A stretch of DNA of 64,000 nt, from positions 372,001-436,000 of the forward strand of contig NZ_ABCY02000001.1 of NCBI RefSeq assembly GCF_000170955.2, in the 5' to 3' direction. The notes under the pieces were generated by a model. The model did no database searches. It was not told where the DNA came from and saw nothing but the letters and a program-made list of their open reading frames with translations. A program made the position numbers and the translations under genes. This DNA is from Borreliella valaisiana VS116 (GTDB taxonomy: Bacteria > Spirochaetota > Spirochaetia > Borreliales > Borreliaceae). This document shows positions 30,019-39,791 of the stretch, piece after piece (the stretch's first letter is position 1; every line of letters starts with the position of its first letter).

Positions 30019-33000
30019 CTAGCTTTTATTAATCAATTCTTCTTCTTTTTCTGTCAAAGGAACCTGATTCCCATTATCATCATAAATTGATAAATCAAGT
30101 CCAAGTCCTCTAAGCTCTTGCATTAGCACATTAAAAGACTCGGGAATCCCTGATACATTAGTAGGAATGCCTTTTACTATATTTTCATATATTTTGACTC
30201 TGCCTGACATATCATCAGATTTAACTGTTAAAAGTTCTTGAAGAGTGTGAGCCGCACCATAAGCTTCAAGAGCCCAAACCTCCATTTCCCCAAGTCTTTG
30301 CCCACCAAATTGAGCTTTTCCTCCAAGAGGTTGTTGAGAAACAAGAGAATATGGCCCTGTTGATCTTGCATGCATTTTATCATCAACAAGGTGGTGCAGT
30401 TTAAGCATATAAATCACCCCAACCATTACTTCATTTTCGAAAGGTTCTCCTGTGTAACCATCATATAAAATTTCTTTAGAAGTTGGATTAAATCCAGCTT
30501 TCTTTAATTTTTCTTGAATTTGTTCATTTGTAGCAGATTCAAAAACAGGAACATTATAAGATTCATTAAGATATTTACCAGCAAGACCTAATTGCGATTC
30601 CATTAACTGCCCAATATTCATTCTAGACGGCACTCCTAAAGGATTTAAACATATATCAAGAGGAGTTCCATCTGCAAGGTAAGGCATATCTTCAACAGGA
30701 AGGATTTTTGCAACAACACCCTTATTACCGTGTCGACCAGCCATTTTATCACCCTCTTTAAGCTTCCTTTTTTTAGCAACATAAACTTTAAGTATCTCTT
30801 CAACTCCAGGAGAAAGATTGCCAACATCCTCTTTAGTAATTCTTTGAACATCAATAACTGTACCTTCGGTACCATGAGGAACTTTTAATGAATTATTTTT
30901 AACATCTTTTGCTTTTTCTCCAAAAATAGAAGTTAAAAGTCTAAATTCGGGAGTAATGTCTCCTTCCGACTTTGGGGTAACTTTACCGACCAGAATATCG
31001 CCAGGTTTTACATAAGTTCCTATCCGTATAATTCCATTTTCATCTAATTTGTTTAGTATCTTTTCGCTAACATTCGGTATATCTCCTGTGACTTTCTCAG
31101 GACCAAGTTTAGTTTCTCTTACTTCTATGCTGAATTCTTTAATATGAATAGATGTATAAAGATCTTCCTTTACAATTCTGTCAGAAATTAATATAGCATC
31201 CTCATAATTAAATCCATTCCAAGGAATAACTCCTAGCAATAAATTATTACCAAGAGCAAGCTCCCCATATCTAGTAGCAGGACCGTCAGCTATTATCTCA
31301 CCCCTTTCAACCTTTTGACCCTCTTTAACCAAAACAGATTGGTTAAAGCAAGTATCTTGATTTGTTCTTTCATACTTAACAATCTGATATTCATCTAAAT
31401 CTTTAGCATTCTCTGATTCAAAAGGTTTAATAACTATTTTATTGCTTGTTGCAAGAATAACTTCCCCACTTCTTTTAGCCTTAATTACCACTCCCGAATC
31501 CTTTGCAACAACACTTTCCATACCCGTGCCAACAATCGGAGGTTTGGGAAAAAGCAGAGGTACTGCTTGTCTTTGCATATTAGAACCCATAAGCGCCCTA
31601 TTTGCATCATTGTGCTCAAGAAAAGGAATTAACGCTGAAGATACTGAAATTAACTGCCTAGGAGAGACATCCATATAGTCTATATTTTTAGGATTTGTTG
31701 TGGTATAATCACCAGAAATTCTAACAGAAACCAGATCTTCAAGATATTTTCCATTAGAATCAAAAGCAGCATTAGCCTGGGCAATACACTTTTTTTCTTC
31801 GTCAATAGCAGATAAATATTCTAATTCGTCAGTTACCTCTCCATTAACAACCTTTCTATAAGGGGTTTCTAAAAAACCATAATCATTAACTCTAGAATAA
31901 GTGGCTAAAGAAACAATAAGTCCAATATTTGGCCCTTCGGGAGTTTCAATAGGACACATTCTTCCATAATGAGTATAATGGACGTCTCTTACTTCAAATC
32001 CTGCTCTATCTCTTGAAAGTCCCCCTGGTCCAAGAGCATTAAGACGCCTTTTATGAGTAAGTTCGGCCAAAGGATTGACCTGATCCATGAACTGCGAAAG
32101 CTGGCTGGTTGCAAAAAATTCCTTAACAGCAGATACAATAGGTTTAACGCTTATTAATTCCTGGGGCTTTAGATTAAAAACTTCCTTGTTAGACATTCTA
32201 TCTTTAGCAATTTTTTCAACTCTTGACATCGCCCCTTTATATATATTGGTAAGAAGCTCTCCAACAGAACGTACTCTCCTATTTCCTAGATGGTCAATAT
32301 CATCAAGAATATCATGCCCTTCATATATTCTCAAAAGATGAGATATGGTGTTAACAATATCATTCATAGTTAAAACCGATGTACTCAAATCGTCAAATCC
32401 AAATTTTTTAGAAAGTTTATATCGTCCCACACGCCCAAGATCATATCTTCTTTCAGAAAAGAATATAGTTTTAAAATCGTTTTCAGCATTATCAATAGAT
32501 ATTGGCTCACCAGGAAAAAGTGCACCATAAACAGCAAGCATAACCGATTCTTTTGGAAGCTCTTTAGAACCATCCTTTAAAGCAAAAAAAGCATCCTCTT
32601 TCTCAAGACAATTTAAAATAACATTTGAGCTCACAAAATACTTTCCAAAAACATCATTATAGCCATCAAAATCAACAAGCTCTATTTCATTTACTCCATT
32701 TTGTAAAAAATCTTCAACATCTTGTAGAGTAATCTTATCTCCTGCTCTATAATACATATTCTCTCTTATGTTAATACTCTTGGCTAAATATTTACCTGGA
32801 AGATCTCTTTTTGTGTCATCTTCAACTTTAATTTTTTTAATATTATAGAAAGTTTCTATTATTTTTTCTCTCGTATCAAACCCTAAAGCTCTTAAAAAAA
32901 AGGTTATGAGTATTCTTTTTTTTCTATCTATCTTTACATAAAGATAATCTTTTTTAGAATCAATTTCAAATTCTAACCAAGAACCACGATAAGGGATTAT

Positions 33001-33486
33001 TCTAGCAGAATATAAATCCTTTTCTTTATAAAAAACAACCCCTGGAGACCTATGAATCTGAGAAACAACAACTCTCTCAGCCCCATTAATAATAAAAGTA
33101 CCCCTTTCTGTCATTAAAGGAATAGTTCCCATGTATACATCTTTTTGTCTTATTTCCCCAGTAGCCAAAAATTGCAAATTTAGTCTTACTTTTAAAACAG
33201 CTTCATAACTTTGACCCTTTCTTTTACATTCTTTTTCTGTAAAATCAAGGGCATCGTTTTCTATATAGTATCTTTCATACTCAAGAGCAACATCACCATT
33301 TCCACTCTTGATGGGAAATATATTTCTAAAAACAGACTCGAGGCCTTCATTAAGTAAAGGTTTTTTATTTTTTAATTTATCAAGTTGTAAAAATTTTTCA
33401 TAAGAATTTAATTGTATTTCTATCAGGTTAGGTAAGTCTAAAATCTCCTCAGCTCTTCCTTGTCCCAGATGAACTCTTTTTATCAT
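30019..33486 (-). CDS. rpoB: DNA-directed RNA polymerase subunit beta
   Basis: A 1155-residue beta subunit. The rifampicin pocket is readable as [20 protein letters not shown] followed by [19 protein letters not shown]. The residue equivalent to E. coli Ser531 is Asn (about residue 483), consistent with the known intrinsic rifampicin resistance of Borrelia. Catalytic-side motifs [17 protein letters not shown] and the C-terminal [26 protein letters not shown] region are intact. It is separated from rplL by 82 bases that contain a hairpin. Confidence 0.98.
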   Translation of the reverse strand: MIKRVHLGQGRAEEILDLPNLIEIQLNSYEKFLQLDKLKNKKPLLNEGLESVFRNIFPIKSGNGDVALEYERYYIENDALDFTEKECKRKGQSYEAVLKVRLNLQFLATGEIRQKDVYMGTIPLMTERGTFIINGAERVVVSQIHRSPGVVFYKEKDLYSARIIPYRGSWLEFEIDSKKDYLYVKIDRKKRILITFFLRALGFDTREKIIETFYNIKKIKVEDDTKRDLPGKYLAKSINIRENMYYRAGDKITLQDVEDFLQNGVNEIELVDFDGYNDVFGKYFVSSNVILNCLEKEDAFFALKDGSKELPKESVMLAVYGALFPGEPISIDNAENDFKTIFFSERRYDLGRVGRYKLSKKFGFDDLSTSVLTMNDIVNTISHLLRIYEGHDILDDIDHLGNRRVRSVGELLTNIYKGAMSRVEKIAKDRMSNKEVFNLKPQELISVKPIVSAVKEFFATSQLSQFMDQVNPLAELTHKRRLNALGPGGLSRDRAGFEVRDVHYTHYGRMCPIETPEGPNIGLIVSLATYSRVNDYGFLETPYRKVVNGEVTDELEYLSAIDEEKKCIAQANAAFDSNGKYLEDLVSVRISGDYTTTNPKNIDYMDVSPRQLISVSSALIPFLEHNDANRALMGSNMQRQAVPLLFPKPPIVGTGMESVVAKDSGVVIKAKRSGEVILATSNKIVIKPFESENAKDLDEYQIVKYERTNQDTCFNQSVLVKEGQKVERGEIIADGPATRYGELALGNNLLLGVIPWNGFNYEDAILISDRIVKEDLYTSIHIKEFSIEVRETKLGPEKVTGDIPNVSEKILNKLDENGIIRIGTYVKPGDILVGKVTPKSEGDITPEFRLLTSIFGEKAKDVKNNSLKVPHGTEGTVIDVQRITKEDVGNLSPGVEEILKVYVAKKRKLKEGDKMAGRHGNKGVVAKILPVEDMPYLADGTPLDICLNPLGVPSRMNIGQLMESQLGLAGKYLNESYNVPVFESATNEQIQEKLKKAGFNPTSKEILYDGYTGEPFENEVMVGVIYMLKLHHLVDDKMHARSTGPYSLVSQQPLGGKAQFGGQRLGEMEVWALEAYGAAHTLQELLTVKSDDMSGRVKIYENIVKGIPTNVSGIPESFNVLMQELRGLGLDLSIYDDNGNQVPLTEKEEELINKS

Positions 33487-33516
33487 TAAAAGACTCCTTT
33501 TTTAAGACATAACAAG

Positions 33517-33539
33517 CCGCATATCATAAAGACATGCGG
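33517..33539 (-). promoter_or_regulatory. hairpin in the rplL-rpoB gap
   Basis: CCGCAT and ATGCGG form a 6-base stem with a short imperfect extension, in the 82-base rplL-rpoB spacer. There is no strong U-tract. In other bacteria this spacer holds an attenuator or RNase processing site that sets rpo expression relative to L7/L12; the same role here is inferred from position. Confidence 0.4.
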
Positions 33540-33568
33540 AATAACAACTTTGATATATTTTTAATTTT

Positions 33569-33943
33569 TTATTTAACTTCAACTTTTGCGCCAACTGCCT
33601 CAAGTTTCTTTTTCAATTCCTCAGCATCTGACTTAGAAAGACCCTCTTTAATAGCTTTAGGAGCAGCTTCAACTAAAGCCTTAGCTTCTCCAAGACCAAG
33701 CCCTGTAATAGCTCTAACTTCTTTTATAACATTTATTTTGCTATTACCAAAAGACATAAGAATTACATCAAATTCGGTTTGTTCCTCAGAATCAGTTGAG
33801 CCTGTTGAAGCAGCTCCACCACCACCAACAGCAACAGCAGCAGTTACTCCAAACTTTTCCTCAATAGCCGTTACAAGGTCAACAACTTCCATAGTTTTTG
33901 CACCTTCAAGCCAGGTTAAAATATCTTCTTTATTTAGTGCCAT
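33569..33943 (-). CDS. rplL: 50S ribosomal protein L7/L12
   Basis: A 124-residue stalk protein that recruits translation factors. It has the helical N-terminal dimerisation domain, a Gly/Ala hinge ([11 protein letters not shown]), and the C-terminal domain with [24 protein letters not shown]. The hinge is followed by a Thr/Ser/Glu-rich stretch. It is preceded by AAGGAG and by a 70-base gap from rplJ. Confidence 0.98.
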   Translation of the reverse strand: MALNKEDILTWLEGAKTMEVVDLVTAIEEKFGVTAAVAVGGGGAASTGSTDSEEQTEFDVILMSFGNSKINVIKEVRAITGLGLGEAKALVEAAPKAIKEGLSKSDAEELKKKLEAVGAKVEVK

Positions 33944-33969
33944 ATTAACTCCTTATATATTTTTATTCC

Positions 33970-34009
33970 ACAGTGATAGCATGCACTCAAAAATTAAGAC
34001 TAACACTGT
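33970..34009 (-). repeat. inverted repeat in the rplJ-rplL gap
   Basis: ACAGTG at 33970-33975 and CACTGT at 34004-34009 are complementary and bracket a 28-base AT-rich loop just after the rplJ stop. The structure is weak; it may be a partial terminator or mRNA structure adjusting L7/L12 stoichiometry. Position is the main support. Confidence 0.25.
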
Positions 34010-34013
34010 CATG

Positions 34014-34502
34014 TTAATTTTTAACATCAGCCAAAGCTTTCAATGTTCTTGCAAGCCTAGAAACTGGCGCCTTTAACACGCTAGCAAATAAAGAAATAGA
34101 TTCTTTTTTGGTAGGAAGTTTGCTATAAGCTTGTACTTTAGCCTCATCATAAAACTCTCCTAAAATAAAACCGCCCTTTACTTTTAAAGTACTGCTTTTT
34201 ACAAAATCATAAAAAATTTTTGCTATTACATTAGCTTCTTCTAATGCAGTAACAACAACTGTAGGGCCAACCAAACAAGAATCCACAACATTAATATTCT
34301 TTTCTTTCAAAACCATCTTCATTATATTGTTTTTAACAACTTTTAAGGCTCCATGTTCGCATTCTATTTTATTGCGAAGATTTGTCAACTGAGACACACT
34401 CAAACCTCTGTAATCTAAGAAAAAAAGATTTTGCTTATTGTCTATAAACTTTTTCAATAAATCAAACATTTCCAACTTTTTAGAATTTATCTTTCTGCTC
34501 AT
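34014..34502 (-). CDS. rplJ: 50S ribosomal protein L10
   Basis: A 162-residue L10, base of the stalk that carries L7/L12 dimers. [18 protein letters not shown] and [10 protein letters not shown] match the N-terminal rRNA-binding domain; ILPTKKES-type sequence ([19 protein letters not shown]) matches the C-terminal region. The ATG at 34502 is chosen because GGAGGTAACAGT precedes it; the ATG 18 bases upstream would place that site inside the gene. It lies 4 bases after the rplA stop. Confidence 0.96.
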   Translation of the reverse strand: MSRKINSKKLEMFDLLKKFIDNKQNLFFLDYRGLSVSQLTNLRNKIECEHGALKVVKNNIMKMVLKEKNINVVDSCLVGPTVVVTALEEANVIAKIFYDFVKSSTLKVKGGFILGEFYDEAKVQAYSKLPTKKESISLFASVLKAPVSRLARTLKALADVKN

Positions 34503-34506
34503 ACTG

Positions 34507-35187
34507 TTACCTCCAAACAAAATTAACTTTTATAGAAGGCCCCATAGTAGATGAAATATAAATACTATCTATAAAAGCTCCTTTTAAGTCACTCGGTCTT
34601 TTTTTAACAACTTCCTTGATAAATTCCTCATAATTTTCTTTTATCTTTTCATTGTCCATAGAAGATTTACCAAAAGAAAAGCTTATTACGCCATTTTTAT
34701 TTGCTCTAAATTCTGTCCGACCCTTTTTAAGACTATTGATTGCATCTTTAAGATTATTTGTGACTGTTTGAGTCTTTGGATTGGGCATTAAACCTCTTTT
34801 CCCTAAAATAGGGCCAAGTCTTCCAACATCCTTCATCATTTCAGGAGTTGCAACAACAACATCAAATTCATCCCAGCCACTTTTAATCTTATTTATAAGA
34901 TCATCATCTCCAACATAAGTTGCACCAAAAGCTCTAGCTTCATCTGCTCGATCACCTTTTGCAAAAACAAGTATTCTTTTTGGTTTCATAAACTGATTTG
35001 GCAAAACTATAGTGTCTCTAACAGTATGATTCTTTTTTAAATTAAGGTTAATAGATATATCTATAGTTTCATCGAATTTAACAAATTTAATTTCTTTCAA
35101 TAGTGAAATTGCATCTTCAATGTTATAAAATTTACTTCTATCTACTTTGGAAAAAGCTTCAATATATTTTTTACCCTTTTTTGACAT
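34507..35187 (-). CDS. rplA: 50S ribosomal protein L1
   Basis: A 226-residue L1, which binds the 23S L1 stalk and, in many bacteria, represses its own operon mRNA. Motifs include [35 protein letters not shown] and the C-terminal [12 protein letters not shown]. Its start overlaps the rplK stop by one base (TAATG), showing translational coupling. Confidence 0.98.
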   Translation of the reverse strand: MSKKGKKYIEAFSKVDRSKFYNIEDAISLLKEIKFVKFDETIDISINLNLKKNHTVRDTIVLPNQFMKPKRILVFAKGDRADEARAFGATYVGDDDLINKIKSGWDEFDVVVATPEMMKDVGRLGPILGKRGLMPNPKTQTVTNNLKDAINSLKKGRTEFRANKNGVISFSFGKSSMDNEKIKENYEEFIKEVVKKRPSDLKGAFIDSIYISSTMGPSIKVNFVWR

Positions 35188-35618
35188 TATTTTTCCACCT
35201 CAACGCCCATTGAACGCGCACTCCCTGCAATAATTTTAAACGCTGCAGATTCTGATTTTGCGTTTAAATCAGGCATTTTAATTTTTGCTATCTCCATCAA
35301 CTTTTCTTTTGATATAGTTCCAACTTTATCTGTATTGGATTTCTTAGACCCTGATTCTATTCCAATAGCTTTTTTAATTAAAATCGAAGCTGGGGGGGAC
35401 TTTATAATAAAGGAAAAACTTTTGTCACTATAAACAGTAATGATAACAGGAACCACAATGCCGGGTTCCATCTTTGCGGTTCTCTCATTAAATTCCTTTA
35501 CAAACTGAGGACCACTAACTCCGTGGGGTCCAAGCGCTTGACCTATTTTGGCTCCTGGAGTCGCTTGAGCAGCCGGAACCTGCAATTTAATCCAAGAAAT
35601 TGCTTTTTTTTTTGCCAT
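35187..35618 (-). CDS. rplK: 50S ribosomal protein L11
   Basis: A 143-residue L11 at the GTPase-associated centre. [20 protein letters not shown] and the Pro-rich [18 protein letters not shown] region are diagnostic. It is first of the L11-L1-L10-L12 set and follows nusG by 51 bases. A run of seven C's on the coding strand encodes part of the SPPAS segment and is a place where sequencing errors could occur. Confidence 0.98.
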   Translation of the reverse strand: MAKKKAISWIKLQVPAAQATPGAKIGQALGPHGVSGPQFVKEFNERTAKMEPGIVVPVIITVYSDKSFSFIIKSPPASILIKKAIGIESGSKKSNTDKVGTISKEKLMEIAKIKMPDLNAKSESAAFKIIAGSARSMGVEVEK

Positions 35619-35669
35619 ATAATCTCCTTATGGTAATAACGCCTTCAAAGCTCCCATTAGTATCAAATT

Positions 35670-36224
35670 TTAAATCTTCTCTATATGTTGAAAATCAACT
35701 TCAACAGGTGTTGACCTTCCAAAAATTTGAACTGCAACTTTTAATTTCTTTCTTTCATAATCAATAGAACTAATAAGCCCTTCAAAGGAATCAAAAGGCC
35801 CGCCCTTAATCCTAACTCTTTCTCCTTCTTCAAAGTCATAAAGCATAAAAATAGATTTATTTGCTTTAATCTCACCAGTAAGCATAAAAACACTTTTTAC
35901 TTCTTCATCATTAATAGGAATAGGCTTTTGCCCCTTGTTAACACCAACAAAACTAATAACACCTTGAACTTTAATAATATTAGCAACAATATCTTTCCAA
36001 CCTACTTCTGGAAGATCTAGCTCAATAAGAATATAGCCTGGCCAAATTTTTCTCTCTCTTATTCTTTTCTTACCATTTTTTATCTCTTCTACTTTTTCAA
36101 TAGGAGCCTTAACATCTAATACTACACCACCAAAAACACCTTCACTTATTAAAAGTCTTATGTCTTGCTCTATCTTTTTTTCATATTGAGAATAAGTTTG
36201 AACTACATACCAAGCTCTAGACAT
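35670..36224 (-). CDS. nusG: transcription termination/antitermination factor NusG
   Basis: A 184-residue NusG that binds RNA polymerase and couples it to ribosomes or Rho. The N-terminal NGN domain starts AWYVVQTYSQYEKK and includes KIWPGYILIELDL and KVQGVISFVG. The C-terminal KOW domain includes EEGERVRIKGGPFDSFEG. It is 17 bases after secE, the usual secE-nusG pairing. Length is normal. Confidence 0.98.
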   Translation of the reverse strand: MSRAWYVVQTYSQYEKKIEQDIRLLISEGVFGGVVLDVKAPIEKVEEIKNGKKRIRERKIWPGYILIELDLPEVGWKDIVANIIKVQGVISFVGVNKGQKPIPINDEEVKSVFMLTGEIKANKSIFMLYDFEEGERVRIKGGPFDSFEGLISSIDYERKKLKVAVQIFGRSTPVEVDFQHIEKI

Positions 36225-36241
36225 AATTTATCCTTCTTATA

Positions 36242-36412
36242 TTAAAATACATAAGTTACAACAAGAAACATAAGGTAATCAACTATCCCCAAGAAAATTG
36301 AAACAAATAATACCAACCAAAAAACTTGCTTTCCATTTTCAACAACTTCATTATACTTAGGCCAAGTTACCTTCTTAAGCTCCAAAATACTATCTTTGAT
36401 AAACCTAAACAC
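36242..36412 (-). CDS. secE: preprotein translocase subunit SecE
   Basis: A 56-residue inner-membrane protein of the SecYEG channel. The amphipathic helix ILELKKVTWPKYNEV is the family hallmark and is followed by one transmembrane helix (WLVLFVSIFLGIVDYLMFLVV). It starts with GTG at 36412, preceded by GTGAGG 8 bases upstream. It lies between tRNA-Trp and nusG. It is the short single-helix form typical of most bacteria. Confidence 0.95.
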   Translation of the reverse strand: MFRFIKDSILELKKVTWPKYNEVVENGKQVFWLVLFVSIFLGIVDYLMFLVVTYVF

Positions 36413-36440
36413 TTATAAAGCCTCACTTTAATTTTAACAA

Positions 36441-36513
36441 CAGGTCAGGAGGGATTCGAACCCCCAGCATACAGTTTTGGAGACTGTCGTTCTACCGTTG
36501 GAACTACTGACCT
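36441..36513 (-). tRNA. tRNA-Trp (anticodon CCA)
   Basis: A 73-base cloverleaf: acceptor arms AGGTCAG/CTGACCT, D arm, anticodon loop CTCCAAA with CCA, and T arm GGGTTCGAATCCC. Discriminator is G and the 3' CCA is not encoded. It lies between rpmG and secE in the same direction, so it is probably cut from a longer transcript. Confidence 0.97.
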
Positions 36514-36527
36514 ATTATTATTTATTA

Positions 36528-36707
36528 TTATTTTATTTTTCCTTCCTTATGAAGAGTGTGTTTCCGTAATTTTGGACAATATTTCATCAATTCTAACTTC
36601 TCTTGTTTATTACGTCTATTCTTAGTAGTGGTATAATTTCTAATTCCTGTTTCTTCACAAATCAAAGATATAAGCTCAACAGCTCCTTTACCCTTCTTTT
36701 TACCCAT
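36528..36707 (-). CDS. rpmG: 50S ribosomal protein L33
   Basis: A 59-residue L33. The sequence [20 protein letters not shown] and [18 protein letters not shown] is typical; of the zinc-binding Cys pairs only single Cys residues remain (CEE and YCP), so it is probably the zinc-free form. AGGAG precedes the ATG. It lies between tRNA-Thr and tRNA-Trp, an arrangement common upstream of secE-nusG. Confidence 0.96.
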   Translation of the reverse strand: MGKKKGKGAVELISLICEETGIRNYTTTKNRRNKQEKLELMKYCPKLRKHTLHKEGKIK

Positions 36708-36734
36708 ACAATAAAACTCCTAACTACCAATAAA

Positions 36735-36807
36735 AGCCCTCAATCGGACTTGAACCGACGACCCCCACCTTACCATGGTGGTGCTCTACCAACTGAGCTA
36801 TAAGGGC
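36735..36807 (-). tRNA. tRNA-Thr (anticodon GGT)
   Basis: A 73-base cloverleaf with acceptor GCCCTTA/TGAGGGC, D arm AGCTCAGTTGGTAGAGC, anticodon stem CCACC/GGTGG with anticodon GGT, and T arm containing GGTTCAAGTCC. Discriminator is T and no 3' CCA is encoded. It is first in the tRNA-Thr-rpmG-tRNA-Trp-secE-nusG run. Confidence 0.97.
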
Positions 36808-36880
36808 ACTAATTCCTTATAAAACTCTTTATTATCTTAATTGATTGTTAGGAAAAAAACAAGTACTAAGTTTAATTTTA

Positions 36881-37729
36881 TTACTTTATTACAACAAGTT
36901 TTCCATCTTGTAAAAGTTTAATGTTATTGCTATTTGAAAACAACTTATTAATAGAATACTCATCAAGTATAATGTCTGTATTGTTTTTACCATAAATACT
37001 TTTGGCAACTAATTTTAAAGGACGATATCCAACTCTATTTTTATTATTATAAAGAACATCATTACTATATTCAAGCATTCCCCATTTTTTCAAAGCCTCT
37101 GAAGAAACCATTCTTTTATCAAAATATGGTCTAATGTTTTCATCATAAATTTTGATAAAAAAAGAGTCTTCTAATTTTTTAGAACCAAAAGCATCATTGT
37201 AGACTTCGCCTACATAAATCACAATTCCTGTATAATCAGTTTTATCAACATCAGAATTTACTAATGGATAAAAAGCTTTATAGGGTTTTTCATGCGAAAA
37301 AAATAAATTTATAAAATCAGGGAAAAGACTTAGCTCATACCTAACAGTTAGACTTCTTAAATCTTCTGAATATTTTATATAAGATCTTTTCAAAATACTA
37401 TTGGGACCTGAAAACTTAAGTATTAAGCTGGGATTTAGGTCAAAATAATTCTTAAAAGTATTTTCAGAGTCCATAATTATCTTAAAAAGAGACTCTCTTA
37501 TTAACGTATCTTTAAAATCATTAATGGTTGATATTAATTTAGACGCTGTATTTAAACCTACTGGTCTAAATTCATTTTCATTAATTTCCTTAACAATGTC
37601 AAAACAAATAACCTTTCTATCCCAATCAATTATTCTATGCACACTTGTCTCGGTAACTTCATCTTTTATTATAGAAACATTAGAATAAAGTAGAAATAAA
37701 TAACTAAAAAGAAACTTAAGAAAATGCAT
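36881..37729 (-). CDS. hypothetical exported protein
   Basis: A 282-residue protein with an N-terminal hydrophobic signal (FLKFLFSYLFLLYSNVS). The mature part has no family that I recognise. It begins with a conserved-looking HRIIDWDRKVICFDIV segment, which resembles the LIIDW/YDW-starting periplasmic proteins seen in other spirochaetes. It lacks a lipobox. It lies 13 bases after the TPR-like lipoprotein gene, so the two are probably cotranscribed and may act together in the periplasm. Position matches BB0397. Confidence 0.78.
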   Translation of the reverse strand: MHFLKFLFSYLFLLYSNVSIIKDEVTETSVHRIIDWDRKVICFDIVKEINENEFRPVGLNTASKLISTINDFKDTLIRESLFKIIMDSENTFKNYFDLNPSLILKFSGPNSILKRSYIKYSEDLRSLTVRYELSLFPDFINLFFSHEKPYKAFYPLVNSDVDKTDYTGIVIYVGEVYNDAFGSKKLEDSFFIKIYDENIRPYFDKRMVSSEALKKWGMLEYSNDVLYNNKNRVGYRPLKLVAKSIYGKNNTDIILDEYSINKLFSNSNNIKLLQDGKLVVIK

Positions 37730-37742
37730 TATCTCCTTCCTA

Positions 37743-38774
37743 TTATTTTTTACCTAAATATACACCTATCCAAGTCCAACCATTATTAATTTCTGGATCT
37801 TTAGGATAAACAATTCTTTTAAAAACAAAATACCATTCCCGAATATGATCCCAGCCGCTTGATTCAAGATAAGATATATCATCACTAGAATCCGCCTCAA
37901 GATGCTTTGCAAATTGTATTCCGTTTTTCCTTCTTCCCCCAAGCCTAATCATCGTGGTTAAAAAGCTGTTAGTATTAATGGAATTACTTTTACCACCTTT
38001 TTGATCCCAGCTTTGAATAAAAAAGTTATTCTTATCTCTTATGTTAAGTAATTTAGAAGTATTCCCAGAAAGAACAAAATTTTTAACATCTTGGATTAAA
38101 TCCCCCAAATTTCTATAAACAACAAATTCTGGATTATTAAAGTAATTAATTTTTGTAACGACATTAAAATAGTCTCTAGAATCTATTTTTAAATGTGACC
38201 TTGGAATTGAAAGAAATTTTTTATAGTAAAAATAAGATTCATCATAATCTTGAATATCTTCTAAACTTAATGCAAGATTATAAAAATAATTACCCTTTTC
38301 CTCATTACTTAAATCATCAATCCCTATATTTAATATAAATTTGTAATAATTGATCTTATCGATTGGATCAATATTTAAATTAACAATCTTCTTAGCCACT
38401 CTTGTTTTCACCGAACAGTTCTCATAAACATAATCATCAAAACTGTCAACAACATGCCTGTAAATACTAAAAGCTACAAAATCTTCTCCCATAGAATCAT
38501 AAATATTACCCATTAAATAAAGATACAAAGAATAATATTCTCTAGATTCATCATCAATAATTCCACTATTTACAATTTCTAAAGCATTTTCATAATTTTT
38601 ATTTGCAATATATATATTAACAACCCTATCAATAATAAGGAATTTATCTAATCCATTCTTATTAGAAGATTTTAAAAGATGAGTAAGATTTTGAATCTCG
38701 CTTTGTTTTTGTTTGCAAGAAGTAAATAAAAACAAAATCAAAACGAATTGAACAATTTTAGCCAACAGGTTCAT
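37743..38774 (-). CDS. hypothetical lipoprotein with TPR-like helical repeats
   Basis: A 343-residue lipoprotein; the signal peptide ends in FLFTSC, giving acylated Cys20. Residues ~30-200 are paired helices with Tyr/Ala/Leu spacing like TPR units (for example ENALEIVNSG, YSLYLYLMGNIYDSMGEDFVAFSIY, GNYFYNLALSLEDIQDYDESYFYYKKF in parts). The C-terminal ~110 residues form a separate domain ending in NNGWTWIGVYLGKK. A periplasmic scaffold role is plausible but inferred. No promoter could be fixed in the AT-rich DNA upstream. Position matches BB0398. Confidence 0.78.
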   Translation of the reverse strand: MNLLAKIVQFVLILFLFTSCKQKQSEIQNLTHLLKSSNKNGLDKFLIIDRVVNIYIANKNYENALEIVNSGIIDDESREYYSLYLYLMGNIYDSMGEDFVAFSIYRHVVDSFDDYVYENCSVKTRVAKKIVNLNIDPIDKINYYKFILNIGIDDLSNEEKGNYFYNLALSLEDIQDYDESYFYYKKFLSIPRSHLKIDSRDYFNVVTKINYFNNPEFVVYRNLGDLIQDVKNFVLSGNTSKLLNIRDKNNFFIQSWDQKGGKSNSINTNSFLTTMIRLGGRRKNGIQFAKHLEADSSDDISYLESSGWDHIREWYFVFKRIVYPKDPEINNGWTWIGVYLGKK

Positions 38775-39122
38775 AAGAATATTTTACAATATAAACATAA
38801 ACTATACACAATAAAATACATACTCCAATTTATAAAAATTATCAAAATTTTTATAAATACTAACTTAAACTTAATATGACCAGATTTTATATTAATACCA
38901 ACACAAAAACATCAAAACTAAAACCTATATTTATAATTTAGTATAAAAATACCTAATATTTAAAAAATAGGCAAAAATCATTTCACAATTGCCAATTTTA
39001 ACCATAAAAACATTGAAAAACAATCTTATAATAACCTATAATAGGTGTTAATCTAATACATGTTAAAAAAGCAATCATCTAAAATTAGATACTTTACTAA
39101 AGGAATACAAAACTCGCAAAAC
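38775..39122. other. AT-rich divergent intergenic region
   Basis: This 348-base stretch separates two divergent genes. I see no open frame with a ribosome binding site, no tRNA and no strong hairpin. The only supported element is the promoter near 39013-39042. The sequence TCTAAAATTAGA near 39078 is a small palindrome in the presumed 5' leader. Confidence 0.5.
39013..39042 (+). promoter_or_regulatory. predicted sigma-70-type promoter for the ankyrin-repeat gene
   Basis: TTGAAA at 39013-39018 and TATAAT at 39037-39042 are 18 bases apart. A transcript would start near 39049, favouring the ATG at 39123 over one at 39060. Confidence 0.55.
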
Positions 39123-39782
39123 ATGGGAAAAAAAATCATTATACTTTTACTGTTATTACAAATAATAATAAATTTAAATTCAACAAGTATCGATACAAGT
39201 ACTTCAATAGTAAAAGAATTGCAAAAAAATTTATATGTTTTCAATAGTAAAGAATATCAAAGCAATAAAGACACTTTAAATAAAATTATAAATTCAATAA
39301 ATATACACGACAAAAAAACCTTACAAAATTTAGAAAATATTAAAAATGATCTTTTTATAATATCTGTTTTTTTCAACAATAAAAAAGGGGTTTTAATTGC
39401 ACTTAATCTTGGAGCAGAAATAAACTTTAAACATAAAATATCTCCAATTTCCATTTCAATAATAAACAATGAATTTGAAATAATAAAAATATTGGTAGAT
39501 TATGGAATAAGCCTTAATCAAATAGATGATACTGAACATTCTCCAATATTTTGGGCAATATATACTAATAACGAAAAAGCATTTGAATTTTTAAAAGAAA
39601 GCGGTGCTGATTTAAGTTTAACCCTTAAAAATAGAAAAACACCAATGCAAGCCGCAATAGAAACAGAAAATATAAAATTAATTAAATCTCTGAAAAAGAA
39701 AAAAATTTACATTGACGACAATTACAAAAAAGAACTTAAGGCGCTGAAAAACAGAGAAATAGTCAAAATTTTAGCAAAATAG
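39123..39782 (+). CDS. exported ankyrin-repeat protein
   Basis: A 219-residue protein beginning MGKKIIILLLLLQ, a good signal peptide, then a helical region and about three to four ankyrin repeats from residue ~100 (for example ISISIINNEFEIIKILVDYG, HSPIFWAIYTNNEKAFEFLK, KTPMQAAIETENIKLIKSL). Ankyrin repeats mediate protein contacts; here they would act in the periplasm. The frame is open from an ATG at 39060, but that adds 21 residues before the signal peptide and leaves an 11-base leader, so I choose 39123. AAAGGA lies 16 bases before it, which is far. Position matches BB0399. Confidence 0.75.
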   Translation: MGKKIIILLLLLQIIINLNSTSIDTSTSIVKELQKNLYVFNSKEYQSNKDTLNKIINSINIHDKKTLQNLENIKNDLFIISVFFNNKKGVLIALNLGAEINFKHKISPISISIINNEFEIIKILVDYGISLNQIDDTEHSPIFWAIYTNNEKAFEFLKESGADLSLTLKNRKTPMQAAIETENIKLIKSLKKKKIYIDDNYKKELKALKNREIVKILAK

Positions 39783-39791
39783 AAAATAAAT

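Noticed and set aside
33534..34076. 180-codon open frame on the plus strand opposite rplL
   Set aside because: It is the complement of the Ala/Gly/Val-rich rplL gene; rplL has a clear family match, ribosome binding site and operon position.
35390..35400. Run of seven identical bases in rplK as a programmed frameshift
   Set aside because: The frame continues unbroken through the family's SPPAS segment, so it is ordinary coding sequence.
39027..39032. First TATAAT upstream of the ankyrin-repeat gene as a -10
   Set aside because: It is only 8 bases from the TTGAAA; the second TATAAT at 39037 has the proper 18-base spacing.
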